A stretch of DNA of 64,000 nucleotides from Clostridiales bacterium (GTDB lineage Bacteria > Bacillota > Clostridia > Christensenellales > Borkfalkiaceae). A program made the position numbers and the translations under genes. This document shows positions 24,420-31,694 of this stretch, one piece after another. The notes under the pieces are model-generated. The model was not told the DNA's origin, searched no databases, and worked only from the letters and a program-made list of their open reading frames with translations. Within the stretch, counting starts at the first letter, position 1, and every line of letters begins with the position of its first letter. The DNA lies in NCBI GenBank assembly GCA_015071005.1, contig SVIG01000005.1:62001-126000 (forward strand), read 5' to 3'.

Positions 24420-25187
24420 TTACGCGTTTTCTTCAGCCGCTGCAACTACTTCTTCGATAGATTCAGCCGCTTTTTCTTCTACTGCGGGAGCAACGATCGC
24501 TTCTTCGCCTTGGTTTGCTTCGATAACTGCGTTTGCGATTACGGAAGCGATCAATTTGATTGCGCGGATTGCGTCATCGTTACCAGGGATAACGTAATCG
24601 ATTTCGTCGGGGTCACAGTTCGTATCGGTGATTGCAACGATCTTGATACCAAGTTTCTTCGCTTCTTTGATTGCGATGTCTTCGTTGTGGGGGTCAACCA
24701 CGAACATAACGCCAGGCATACCCTTCATCGTCTTGATACCGCCAAGGTTCGCTTGCAATTTGCCCATTTCTTTCTTCAAGAGCATAACTTCTTTCTTAGG
24801 CAAAAGATCGAAATCGCCGTTTGCTTCCATAGCTTCGAGCTTTTCAAGTCTTTCAACGCGGCTTCTCATCGTCTTGAAGTTGGTAAGGCAACCGCCAAGC
24901 CATCTGCTGTTTACGTAGTACTGACCGCAACGTTCAGCTTCTTCCTTAATAGCGTCTTGCGCTTGTTTCTTCGTACCAACGAAAAGAACGGTCTTGCCTT
25001 CTTTCACGCTGTTGCAAACAAAGGAGTACGCTTCTTCGATCAAGTTAGCGGTAAGTTGCAAGTCGATGATGTGAATGTCGTTTCTTGCCGCGAAGATGTA
25101 CTTCTTCATTTTGGGGTTCCACTTTCTCGTCTGATGACCGAAGTGAACGCCTGCTTCTAAGAGCTGCTTCATAGTAATAACTGCCAT
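24420..25187 (-). CDS. rpsB: 30S ribosomal protein S2
   Basis: 255 residues. [20 protein letters not shown], then [33 protein letters not shown] and [19 protein letters not shown] are typical S2. The tail is a Glu/Ala-rich extension (about 225-255). S2 joins the back of the 30S subunit late in assembly. It starts the rpsB-tsf operon behind a structured leader of about 110 bases. Confidence 0.98.
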   Translation of the reverse strand: MAVITMKQLLEAGVHFGHQTRKWNPKMKKYIFAARNDIHIIDLQLTANLIEEAYSFVCNSVKEGKTVLFVGTKKQAQDAIKEEAERCGQYYVNSRWLGGCLTNFKTMRSRVERLEKLEAMEANGDFDLLPKKEVMLLKKEMGKLQANLGGIKTMKGMPGVMFVVDPHNEDIAIKEAKKLGIKIVAITDTNCDPDEIDYVIPGNDDAIRAIKLIASVIANAVIEANQGEEAIVAPAVEEKAAESIEEVVAAAEENA

Positions 25188-25334
25188 AATTCAAACCTCC
25201 GTTTTTCCTCCCCGCCCCGTGTTGGCTCGTAATGACGTCCGCATGCAAAAAATTTACGGACACGGATTACGCACGTGATAGCGAGTGTGAATTTTCAGCC
25301 TTTCTATTTTACCATAAAGGACAGCGAAGCGCAA
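25188..25334 (-). promoter_or_regulatory. Promoter and structured leader of rpsB-tsf
   Basis: TTGCGC (25334-25329), 17-base spacer and TAAAAT (25311-25306) form the promoter. The leader can pair GTAAT with ATTAC and GTCCG with CGGAC around a loop containing AAATTTTTTGCAT. It may be an autogenous S2 leader, but I cannot match it to a named family. The ribosome site is CGGAGG. Confidence 0.5.
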
Positions 25335-25428
25335 CTTATTTTTACGCGTTTTTTCCATTTTTTCAAGAAAAATCCCGCTTTTTATATATTTTATATATAA
25401 CTTTGTGCCGATTTTAACAAATACAAAC

Positions 25429-25460
25429 AAAAGCGGGCGGTTTCAAAACCGCCCGCTTTT
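25429..25460 (-). terminator. Intrinsic terminator of the ruvX-DUF1292 gene
   Basis: AAAAGCGGGCGGTTT and AACCGCCCGCTTTT pair around a tight turn, followed by GTTTG on the minus strand. Confidence 0.85.
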
Positions 25461-25475
25461 ATGTTTTTCAACAAA

Positions 25476-26249
25476 TTATTCCAATTCTTCCGCTTCGTCC
25501 GCGCCTTCAAACTTTTCGTATTGATGGCAAAATTCCGCGAATACTTCGTCCAAAAGTTCTTCGTCTTCCAAGGGTACGAGCATTGCGTCGTCGCCTTCCC
25601 CTTCCAACGCAAAGATGATCACTTCGTCTTCTTCCTCTTCGCATTCGGGCTCCGCCTTTTGGAACACACAGTACATATTCTTTCTATACTCGATCGTTGC
25701 GATATGATACAATTTTTCAATCGTACCGTCGTCCGCTTCAAGCTCAAAAATACGATCTTCTTCGTCTTCGTAAATTTCGTCTTTCATTTCTTCTGCCATT
25801 TTCTTTTCCTCCGCTTTTTTGTTTCTAATTTTTTCCCGATTAAGCCAGCTTTCTAAAATATAGGACGCCGCAATCGAATCAATCGTTTTCTTTCGATCGT
25901 CACGCTTAATACCGCCCATGATTTGCGTTTCCCGCGCTTGCATGGTCGTAAACCGCTCGTCTTCCAGCTCAATGGGTAAATCGGTCTTTGTCTTCAACGC
26001 TTCGATAAAACCGCGCGTCTTTTCCGTTTGAATACTTTCCGTGCCGTCAAAATTATAGGGAATGCCGCAAACAATCACGCCCACGCCTCTATCCTTGGCG
26101 ATTTTCGCGATCGCTTCCACGTCCTTTTGAAAATTCCCCGTACGGTTGTACGTTTCGCAGGGCATAGCGTATTCGTTAAACGGGTCGGATATCGCGACCC
26201 CTATGCGTTTGTTGCCTATATCAAAGGCGATTGCTCTCTTACCGATCAT
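25476..26249 (-). CDS. Fusion of RuvX/YqgF (RNase H-like) with a DUF1292 domain
   Basis: 257 residues from ATG 26249. Residues 1-140 are a complete YqgF/RuvX domain: AIAFDIGNKRIGVAISDPF with the first catalytic Asp, VGVIVCGIPYNFDGTES, LEDERFTTMQA and the last Asp in DSIAASYILE. After a charged helix (about 141-155), residues about 160-257 match DUF1292: DEEDRIFELEADDGTIEKLY then YHIATIEYRKNMYCVFQKAE and an acidic C-terminus. RuvX processes the 5' end of pre-16S rRNA; DUF1292 proteins (YrzB) have no known activity. In Firmicutes the two are usually separate adjacent genes, so this looks like a fusion. The ATG begins 6 bases after TATAAT, a near-leaderless arrangement. Confidence 0.88.
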   Translation of the reverse strand: MIGKRAIAFDIGNKRIGVAISDPFNEYAMPCETYNRTGNFQKDVEAIAKIAKDRGVGVIVCGIPYNFDGTESIQTEKTRGFIEALKTKTDLPIELEDERFTTMQARETQIMGGIKRDDRKKTIDSIAASYILESWLNREKIRNKKAEEKKMAEEMKDEIYEDEEDRIFELEADDGTIEKLYHIATIEYRKNMYCVFQKAEPECEEEEDEVIIFALEGEGDDAMLVPLEDEELLDEVFAEFCHQYEKFEGADEAEELE

Positions 26250-26255
26250 AGCCCT

Positions 26256-26284
26256 ATTATACCACAAACGCCGCGCCCCGTCTA
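26256..26284 (-). promoter_or_regulatory. Promoter giving a near-leaderless ruvX-DUF1292 transcript
   Basis: TAGACG (26284-26279), 17-base spacer, TATAAT (26261-26256). Six bases separate TATAAT from the ATG. The spacing is identical to the vanZ promoter at 4231-4259. Confidence 0.65.
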
Positions 26285-26368
26285 TCGTTTCGAGCCAACT
26301 TTTTTCCTTTCTCGCGTATTTCTTCCCGATTTTTTCACATACTATTCCTAAACGATGGAGGTAACCTT

Positions 26369-26614
26369 ATGGAAAAATTCGTAGTCGGCGTCGCACTCGG
26401 CGTCATCGGCGGCGCGTTGCTTACCGCAAATAATTATAAAATGCGTAGATTCGTAAGAAAGAGTCAAGAAGAAGTCCAAGCAAAGTTGGATAAATTCATC
26501 GACGAAAAAGCGGACGAACTCGAAGAAAGCGCGGAAACCTTAAAGGAAAAAGCGGAAGAAGCGTTAGAAAAACGGAAAGCAAAGAAAAAAACACAAAAAG
26601 CGGAAGCGAAATAA
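26369..26614 (+). CDS. Small membrane-anchored coiled-coil protein (YtxH-like)
   Basis: 81 residues. A glycine-rich hydrophobic segment at the start (VVGVALGVIGGALLTA) can insert in the membrane. The rest is a highly charged helix with heptad character (QEEVQAKLDKFIDEKADELE and on) ending in Lys/Ala repeats. This is the layout of YtxH-type stress proteins, but similarity is architectural only. A strong site GGAGG lies 8 bases before the start. CATACTATT at 26338-26346 resembles a sporulation sigma -10 element. It is closed by a terminator at 26620. Confidence 0.75.
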   Translation: MEKFVVGVALGVIGGALLTANNYKMRRFVRKSQEEVQAKLDKFIDEKADELEESAETLKEKAEEALEKRKAKKKTQKAEAK

Positions 26615-26619
26615 GTTCG

Positions 26620-26654
26620 AAAGCCGCCCGACGGCAAGTCGGGCGGCTTTCTTT
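26620..26654. terminator. Bidirectional terminator
   Basis: AAAGCCGCCCGAC and GTCGGGCGGCTTT around GGCAA, with T-runs on both sides. It serves the convergent genes 26369-26614 and 26654-27298. Confidence 0.85.
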
Positions 26655-27298
26655 TACGCGTTTTTATCCTTTAACGAGTCTTTCAGCTTCTCGTTTTCCG
26701 CGCGCAAGCGCGCATTTTCTTCCTTCAACGCCGTCGCTAATCGATCGTATAGCGCGTTGATCTCATTTTCCAGCCTGCGCCGCAAAAAATCTTTATCGGG
26801 CAGGGCAGGTACGCGTTCATTCTTCGTTTTTTGCGCTTTTTCTACCTTTTCCGCGTCTTGCGGCATACCCAATTCCCTTGCCACCTTCGCAATCCGTTCG
26901 GGTTCTTTTTTCAAGGTGTTGCGGTACTTGTTTTGCAAGCGGAGCATCAATTTATCATCCCCTTGCGCAAGGTTAAAAATTGCGCGACGGACGGACAATC
27001 CCTTGCTCTTTTCCTGCAAAATACTCCGAATCGCCGCGTCCGTTTCCTCTTCCGTAAACTCGCGGATTTTCTCCACAGACAAGCTCGTGCCGTCCAAAAG
27101 CTGCACAATTCTCTCGTCCCCCTTCTCGTTTTTCATAAGCGCGTAATAATAATTCCGCACGCTCCCCTTTGCTCTACCGTACTGCAAACCATACGTTTCA
27201 AAAAGATAGGTGAGCGTCTTACCCTTGCGCTTGCCTTCGGTGATGTACTTGACGAGCGTTCTCGCTTCTTCTTCCGTGTAGCCGTTGATTTTATGCAT
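26654..27298 (-). CDS. Hypothetical protein, possible RsfA/Myb-like DNA-binding N-terminus plus coiled coil
   Basis: 214 residues from ATG 27298, chosen because GGAGG lies 7 bases upstream. Residues 5-60 (GYTEEEARTLVKYITEGKRK then GKTLTYLFETYGLQYGRAKG and SVRNYYY) look like a small helical DNA-binding unit of the SANT/RsfA kind, with GR-GSVRNYYY as its recognisable core. A second similar helical segment covers about 78-130. The last 50 residues form a coiled coil (RRRLENEINALYDRLATALK then EENARLRAENEKLKDSLKDK). Such proteins are common in Clostridia without assigned function. A transcription regulator is an inference. It carries one inverted copy of the GGGCAGGTACGCG motif. Confidence 0.65.
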   Translation of the reverse strand: MHKINGYTEEEARTLVKYITEGKRKGKTLTYLFETYGLQYGRAKGSVRNYYYALMKNEKGDERIVQLLDGTSLSVEKIREFTEEETDAAIRSILQEKSKGLSVRRAIFNLAQGDDKLMLRLQNKYRNTLKKEPERIAKVARELGMPQDAEKVEKAQKTKNERVPALPDKDFLRRRLENEINALYDRLATALKEENARLRAENEKLKDSLKDKNA

Positions 27299-27392
27299 AA
27301 TCAAGCCTCCGTACTTTTGATTTTCCGTACTGATTATTTACTTATTTTTTCCTTTTTATACTTTTCCGCGCAAAAAAAGAATAAACTACATT

Positions 27393-28289
27393 ATGAAAGT
27401 CTATTTTTTATCTTCTATCCCCTGCGCCCTGCGCGTAAATAATCTCTTTTTCGGCACGACCAACCTTTTCGAGCGCTTTGCCGAACTCTCCTTAAAAGAC
27501 GGACTCTTTATCGAGTTTGTCCCCGAAGGCAAACAAGCCGTTTCCTTTTTCCTCACCGAACAAATCCGTTTTGCACCCCCAAAGGGGTGCGAAGTGTATC
27601 TTCTTAAAGACGGGCTTGCTATCTACGCGCGAGATTTTCCCCCAAGCGACTTTACCTTACGCGTAATTGCGCAAGCGCGCGAGGGAAATACCCTCGCCAC
27701 CCTCTTTTCTCAAGGAGAACTGCACCTCTCGATCGAGCAAGATCGTCAATTATTCATCGCAACCCTGCCCCCATCCTTTGTTCATTCCGAGCTGTTTTTT
27801 GAGAGCGGCTTGCTCTTTGTCAAAAGTGCCGACCATTTCTCTATCTACACGAAAAAAGCCGAGCTACTCTTATCCGAAAAGGCGCAAGCCTTTTCCATCG
27901 AATCGGGAATTTTACGCGCGACCCTTCCTTTGTCGGACAACGGCAATCGTTTTGCCGAGTGCGAATGGGCGTTGTCCGAAACGGATTGCGTGCGCTTAAA
28001 GTGCACTCTTTCCACGAGTGAACCCGACGGGAGTTTTTCCCCTCGCTCGATTGCTTATTCCTTCTTTGAAAGCGTCTTAATCGGCGCAAATCACGCCGAG
28101 TTTCTCGCCGATGAATTGATAGACAAAGCGGATATTTTAATCGATTTTTTGGGGGATTTTGTGGGCGTAATTCCAACGGAAGAGGAAAACGTCTGCGGTT
28201 TGATACGAAAAAAATCGGAAAATCTTTTCGAGGCGGCGTATTACACCGTAAAAATTGAAAATAACAAAATTACCGATATAACGACATAA
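27393..28289 (+). CDS. Hypothetical protein, beta-rich, cytoplasmic
   Basis: 298 residues without signal peptide or membrane helix. Predicted mostly beta strands: MKVYFLSSIPCALRVNNLFF, then GKQAVSFFLTEQIRFAPPKG and CEVYLLKDGLAIYARDFPPS. The C-terminus (about 240-298) contains ADELIDKADILIDFLGDFVG and ends with AYYTVKIENNKITDITT, reminiscent of a small conserved tail domain. I cannot place it in a family. It reads divergently from the coiled-coil protein and is followed, after a promoter, by another small hypothetical. Base composition is like the neighbours, so it appears resident. Confidence 0.65.
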   Translation: MKVYFLSSIPCALRVNNLFFGTTNLFERFAELSLKDGLFIEFVPEGKQAVSFFLTEQIRFAPPKGCEVYLLKDGLAIYARDFPPSDFTLRVIAQAREGNTLATLFSQGELHLSIEQDRQLFIATLPPSFVHSELFFESGLLFVKSADHFSIYTKKAELLLSEKAQAFSIESGILRATLPLSDNGNRFAECEWALSETDCVRLKCTLSTSEPDGSFSPRSIAYSFFESVLIGANHAEFLADELIDKADILIDFLGDFVGVIPTEEENVCGLIRKKSENLFEAAYYTVKIENNKITDITT

Positions 28290-28307
28290 TTTACCAAGGC
28301 AATCTTC

Positions 28308-28337
28308 TTGACAATGCATATTCGTATCTTATATAAT
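28308..28337 (+). promoter_or_regulatory. SigA-type promoter of the 77-residue hypothetical gene
   Basis: TTGACA (28308-28313), 18-base spacer, TATAAT (28332-28337), then ribosome site AAAAGGAG before ATG 28379. Confidence 0.8.
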
Positions 28338-28378
28338 AGTTCCGAAAACGGGCAACGCCCATAAAAAGGAGAAAGAAT

Positions 28379-28612
28379 ATGCAAAAAGTAATTTGTAAAA
28401 AGACGTACGATACGGAAACGTCTACCCTTATTAAAAAGGTGACGCACGGGAACTACGGCGATCCCGCAGGCTACGAAGAAATCCTCTTTCAAACGGAAGG
28501 CGGACTTTTCTTCCTCTACGTAAACGGCGGCGCGGACAGCAAATATCCCAAAGAAGACATCATTCGTATGTCGAAAGAAAAGAAGACCGCATTTTTAGCG
28601 GAAAACGCTTAA
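28379..28612 (+). CDS. Small conserved-looking hypothetical protein
   Basis: 77 residues: VICKKTYDTETSTLIKKVTH then GNYGDPAGYEEILFQTEGGL and FFLYVNGGADSKY. The pattern of a short KxYDTETSTLI strand, an LFQTEGGLFFLY strand pair and a final amphipathic helix is familiar from small Firmicute proteins, often on mobile elements, whose role is unknown. It has its own strong promoter, an excellent ribosome site and a terminator, so it is certainly expressed as a single gene. Confidence 0.75.
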   Translation: MQKVICKKTYDTETSTLIKKVTHGNYGDPAGYEEILFQTEGGLFFLYVNGGADSKYPKEDIIRMSKEKKTAFLAENA

Positions 28613-28626
28613 AACGCGGCAAAGTA

Positions 28627-28657
28627 AAATCCCTTGCAAATTGCAAGGGATTTTTTA
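28627..28657. terminator. Bidirectional terminator
   Basis: AAATCCCTTGCAA and TTGCAAGGGATTT form the stem, with T-rich flanks on both strands. It separates the convergent genes ending at 28612 and 28661. Confidence 0.85.
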
Positions 28658-28660
28658 TTA

Positions 28661-29536
28661 TTAGTATTTCGTTACTTTCACGGATTTGATTACGATGGGC
28701 ACTTTGGGTACGTCGAATTTCTTTTCAACGTGGAAATTGCTCATGAATACGTCGTCCACCGTCACCTCGAGCGATCTTTCCGTCGTGAATTTGTTGTTTT
28801 CGTCCGAGTAATATTCTTCGATGTACTCGTTCAAATCGTCTTGGAAATCTTCCAATTCCCCTTTGTTCTTCAATTTCGCGAAGGTACAATGAGTGTCGTC
28901 CGATTTCTCAATGTTCGACATAGAAATAAAGAATTTCGAAGTTGCGCAGTTGTATCTATACTCCTTTTCCGCCATCTTACCGTCGGATTTCTTTTTAATC
29001 CAAACGTTGCTCGATGCTGCGTTGTAGCTGGAAAGGTCTTCATAATACATCGTCAACGAACCGAAGGTTTGCTTCAAATTCCCATTTTCCACCTTAAAGT
29101 TGTTCCCTTCCCAGAATTCGCCGTACAAGGTATACGTCGGATCATCTTTAGCTTCATCCGTCCAAACGCTGTGCGGGAAGGAATCGATATCGTCGTAAGA
29201 GAGAATCGTCTCATAATATTTTTTATATTCCAAGCCCTCTTCTTTGTCTTCCGTCGCAACGTACGCGCCCGTATACATTGCGTCTACGTCGTAATCATGG
29301 ATACAAACGCCATCGTAATAGCCGTTTTCCGCAAGCCAAAGGAAATGCTCTACCGTCTTGGGAGCGATCTTTCTATAAAGCTTATATTTGAGGGTATACG
29401 TTTCACCGTTAAATTCGATTTTCATCTTCACTTCGGGATTGGAAGTTTTGCAAGCGGTAAACGTCCCCGCGCAACCAAACACACTGATCGCTGCCAACGC
29501 GCTACAAGCAATTTTCTTAAAAATCTTTTTAGACAT
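28661..29536 (-). CDS. Cyclophilin-like (peptidyl-prolyl isomerase) lipoprotein
   Basis: 291 residues from ATG 29536 behind GGAGAAAG. Signal peptide with lipobox TFTAC. Residues about 35-90 (KMKIEFNGETYTLKYKLYRK then IAPKTVEHFLWLAENGYYDG and VCIHDYDVD) match the first strands and helix of cyclophilins, including AP-T-EHFLWLA and GYYDG. The later SKFFISMSN corresponds to the QFFI-core strand. The catalytic Arg of the FHR motif seems replaced (CIHDYD instead of FHRV), and there are insertions around 110-190, so isomerase activity is doubtful. An extracytoplasmic chaperone-like or binding role is possible. Monocistronic. Confidence 0.75.
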   Translation of the reverse strand: MSKKIFKKIACSALAAISVFGCAGTFTACKTSNPEVKMKIEFNGETYTLKYKLYRKIAPKTVEHFLWLAENGYYDGVCIHDYDVDAMYTGAYVATEDKEEGLEYKKYYETILSYDDIDSFPHSVWTDEAKDDPTYTLYGEFWEGNNFKVENGNLKQTFGSLTMYYEDLSSYNAASSNVWIKKKSDGKMAEKEYRYNCATSKFFISMSNIEKSDDTHCTFAKLKNKGELEDFQDDLNEYIEEYYSDENNKFTTERSLEVTVDDVFMSNFHVEKKFDVPKVPIVIKSVKVTKY

Positions 29537-29653
29537 AATCTTTCTCCATTTTTGCATAATGCTACATTTAATATTTTACCTTTTATTTTACATTATGTCA
29601 ATCTCTTTTTACTATTTTCCACCAATTTTTACGCATTTTACACAAAAGAGAAT

Positions 29654-29854
29654 TCAGTCTTCCCACCCTAATAATTCGTTTGGTGTCACATCCAATATTT
29701 TACAAATTTTGAATAAGGTTTCGTAGTCAGGCTGATTAACCCCTTGCACCCATCTACTCACAGTTTGCTGCGTAGTTTTTATTTCCAACGCAAGCTGTGC
29801 TTGCGGCATTTTCTTTTGTACCAATTCCGCTCGAAGATTTTCTGAAAACGTCAT
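29654..29854 (-). CDS. Small XRE-family repressor with palindromic operators upstream
   Basis: 66 residues from ATG 29854 (site GGAGGG). SENLRAELVQKKMPQAQLAL then EIKTTQQTVSRWVQG is a Cro/CI helix-turn-helix; the end is LFKICKILDVTPNELLGWED. A much longer frame to 30010 runs through the operator region and is rejected. Three 15-bp palindromes of the type ACACGNAAANCGTGT lie between this gene and the divergent small gene at 29992, covering both promoters. Autorepression is therefore likely. The same palindrome is present in the 198-bp tandem repeats. Confidence 0.85.
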   Translation of the reverse strand: MTFSENLRAELVQKKMPQAQLALEIKTTQQTVSRWVQGVNQPDYETLFKICKILDVTPNELLGWED

Positions 29855-29889
29855 ATCACTACCCTCCAAAAATACTTTTACTATATTAT

Positions 29890-29959
29890 ACACGAAAAAC
29901 GTGTATAAATACTTGACATACACGCAAAGCGTGTGATATACTGTACACGTAAAACGTGT
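29890..29959. promoter_or_regulatory. Divergent promoter region with three 15-bp operator palindromes
   Basis: Palindromes: ACACGAAAAACGTGT (29890-29904), ACACGCAAAGCGTGT (29920-29934), ACACGTAAAACGTGT (29945-29959). The plus promoter TTGACA (29913-29918), 18-base spacer, TATACT (29937-29942) has the second palindrome inside its spacer. On the minus strand a TATAAT (29889-29884) is placed so that the first palindrome lies in its spacer. The layout strongly suggests repression of both directions by the XRE protein. Confidence 0.8.
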
Positions 29960-29991
29960 ATAAATATGAATAAAGAGGTAGATAGAATGGT

Positions 29992-30234
29992 ATGAAAGAT
30001 TTTCAAACAATTATAGAATTCCGCAAAAGCTACAAGAAACTTCATTATTTACAAGGGCATTTAACTATTGTAGACTTAACACGTTGGGTAGATACTTGGT
30101 GTCAAGAACGAAATTTTGATTTTTTCTTACAATTCCACTTTCGCGAGCTCGCTCTTTCTTACGTTGAGAAAGAACTACATGAGAATAGTATTCTAAATAA
30201 GTTAAAAGCTCAGCGTTTACAAAAACACAAATAG
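29992..30234 (+). CDS. Small hypothetical protein under XRE control
   Basis: 80 residues, helical and charged, with no signal or membrane segment: MKDFQTIIEFRKSYKKLHYL then VDLTRWVDTWCQERNFDFFL and ELHENSILNKLKAQRLQKHK. No family recognised. The start ATG overlaps the stop of a two-codon frame (ATG GTA TGA at 29988-29996) that sits at the ideal distance from AGAGG, so translation may be coupled or damped. It is read from a strong promoter covered by palindromic operators. The pair XRE plus small helical protein could be a toxin-antitoxin-like or excision-control unit, but nothing visible decides this. Confidence 0.6.
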   Translation: MKDFQTIIEFRKSYKKLHYLQGHLTIVDLTRWVDTWCQERNFDFFLQFHFRELALSYVEKELHENSILNKLKAQRLQKHK

Positions 30235-30282
30235 CCCCAACCCTTTTGAGCCACTGCAAACAAAAATCGCTTTCATTTCCAT

Positions 30283-30297
30283 ACACGTAAAACGTGT
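30283..30297. promoter_or_regulatory. Fourth operator-like palindrome behind the small gene
   Basis: ACACGTAAAACGTGT is identical to the site at 29945-29959. It lies 49 bases after the stop of the small gene, so the operators bracket that gene. Confidence 0.65.
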
Positions 30298-30423
30298 ACG
30301 GAATTTCTATTCTCAGTCGTCTATTTATCAAGTCGATTTACAAACAATTTACGAGCAATCTCCCCCCTTACGGACAGCGATTCCTTTCGTTTTAATGCAC
30401 ATCTTTTTCACAGCGCGCATAAC

Positions 30424-30457
30424 AAAAAATGGATTGCCGTTCGGCAATCCATCTTTC
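30424..30457 (-). terminator. Intrinsic terminator of rplJ-rplL
   Basis: GATGGATTGCC and GGCAATCCAT pair around GAAC and are followed by TTTTTTG. It ends the transcript after rplL, so rpoB does not follow. Confidence 0.9.
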
Positions 30458-30480
30458 GTCTGTCAGTCGGTAACTGTAAC

Positions 30481-30849
30481 TTATTTAAGTTCAGCGGTAG
30501 CGCCAGCTTCTTTAAGCTTGTTAACGAGTTCTTCAGCATCAGCCTTGGGAGCGTTTTCTTTGATAACGCCCATAGCTTCAACTGCTTTCTTCGCGTCAGC
30601 AAGACCAAGACCCGTTGCTTCTTTAACAACTTTGATAACTGCGATCTTGTTCGCGCCGATATCTTTAAGAACAACGTCGAATTCCGTCTTTTCTTCTGCT
30701 GCGGGAGCTGCTTCTGCTGCGCCACCTGCTGCGGGAGCTGCTGCAACTGCTGCGCTTACGCCGAATTCTGCTTCAAGTGCTTTTACAAGTTCGTTCAATT
30801 CAAGAACGGTCATAGCTTTTACTTCTTCAATGAGTTTCTGTACGTCCAT
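30481..30849 (-). CDS. rplL: 50S ribosomal protein L7/L12
   Basis: 122 residues. N-terminal dimerisation helices ([20 protein letters not shown]), an Ala/Pro/Glu hinge ([20 protein letters not shown]) and the globular C-terminal domain with [21 protein letters not shown]7/L12 forms the ribosomal stalk that recruits translation GTPases. It follows rplJ by 50 bases. The transcript ends here with a terminator, whereas rpoB usually continues the region in Bacillota. Confidence 0.98.
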   Translation of the reverse strand: MDVQKLIEEVKAMTVLELNELVKALEAEFGVSAAVAAAPAAGGAAEAAPAAEEKTEFDVVLKDIGANKIAVIKVVKEATGLGLADAKKAVEAMGVIKENAPKADAEELVNKLKEAGATAELK

Positions 30850-30899
30850 TTTTTTAATCCTCCGATTTTTTAATAATGATTTTTTAATGAATTAGGAAA

Positions 30900-31403
30900 T
30901 TAGTTTGCTTCTTTTGCTTTCGCGATTTGATCCAAAACACCAACAAACTTGGAAAGAGAAGACTGGAAGCAGCCGAGCATCTTCGCGATAAGGATTTCCT
31001 TGGAAGGAATAGCCGAAAGTTCTTTCACGCCGTTCTTATCAAGATACTTGTTTTCCACGTACGCGCACTTAGGCACGATCTTTTCTACCAATGCAGGGTT
31101 TGCTTTCGTTTCTTTTGCGAATACAGCCGCGCCGCTCGTTTCGTCCGAGCAGAATACGGTTGCCGTCGTACCGTTCAAATCAGCGTCGAAATCCGTGATG
31201 CCAAGTTCGTTAAGCGCCTTTCTTACAAGCGTATTTTTGTATACCTTGTATTCACAGTTCGCTTCCTTGAACTTTCTTCTCAAATCCGTTACTTCCAAAA
31301 CGGTAAGCTTGTTGTAATCCGCAAAAACAATAGACTTGCTTTCCTGTACTTTTGCTTTGATCTCTTCAACGATCAGTTTCTTTGCTTCTACATTCGCCGA
31401 CAT
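30900..31403 (-). CDS. rplJ: 50S ribosomal protein L10
   Basis: 167 residues. VEEIKAKVQESKSIVFADYN, then LTVLEVTDLRRKFKEANCEY and KVYKNTLVRKAL are typical L10; the C-terminal helix FQSSLSKFVGVLDQIAKAKE anchors L7/L12 dimers. It is headed by an L10 leader RNA and its own consensus promoter, separate from rplK-rplA, so stalk proteins are tuned independently. Confidence 0.97.
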   Translation of the reverse strand: MSANVEAKKLIVEEIKAKVQESKSIVFADYNKLTVLEVTDLRRKFKEANCEYKVYKNTLVRKALNELGITDFDADLNGTTATVFCSDETSGAAVFAKETKANPALVEKIVPKCAYVENKYLDKNGVKELSAIPSKEILIAKMLGCFQSSLSKFVGVLDQIAKAKEAN

Positions 31404-31560
31404 AAGTTACCTCCTTTAAGCGTTTTTCCGCCTGACATAAAAAATACCTTATACCGCGCGGCATAAGGACATAAACGTTTCGTGTTTGTATTCCCTCTAC
31501 CTCGGCGAGCGGTTTCCCATTAGATCTTACGATACTCGCTGTCTGCGGTTGATTTTTACT
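31404..31560 (-). promoter_or_regulatory. Ribosomal protein L10 leader RNA
   Basis: On the minus strand the leader holds AACCGCAGACAGCGAGTATC, GTAAGATCTAATGGG, CCGCTCGCCGAGGTA and a later GTGTTTGTA, which are the conserved blocks of the Firmicute L10 leader (the GACAGC and GCCGAGGT elements). The region lies directly between a consensus promoter and rplJ. L10 (or the L10-L12 complex) is expected to bind it and repress rplJL. Confidence 0.87.
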
Positions 31561-31565
31561 ATGCT

Positions 31566-31594
31566 ATTATACCATCTTGCAAAAATCCCGTCAA
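31566..31594 (-). promoter_or_regulatory. SigA promoter of the L10 leader-rplJ-rplL transcript
   Basis: TTGACG (31594-31589), 17-base spacer, TATAAT (31571-31566). Confidence 0.9.
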
Positions 31595-31652
31595 CTATTT
31601 TTAACAGCGTTTTCAAGAAAATTTTATTTTTTAGCGGAAATTTTATAAAATG

Positions 31653-31684
31653 AAAAGCGGCTGATTTCTCAGCCGCTTTTTTCC
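31653..31684. terminator. Terminator of the rplK-rplA transcript
   Basis: AAAAGCGGCTGA and TCAGCCGCTTTT around TTTC/GAAA, lying between the rplA stop and the rplJ promoter. Confidence 0.8.
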
Positions 31685-31694
31685 TTTCTAAAAA

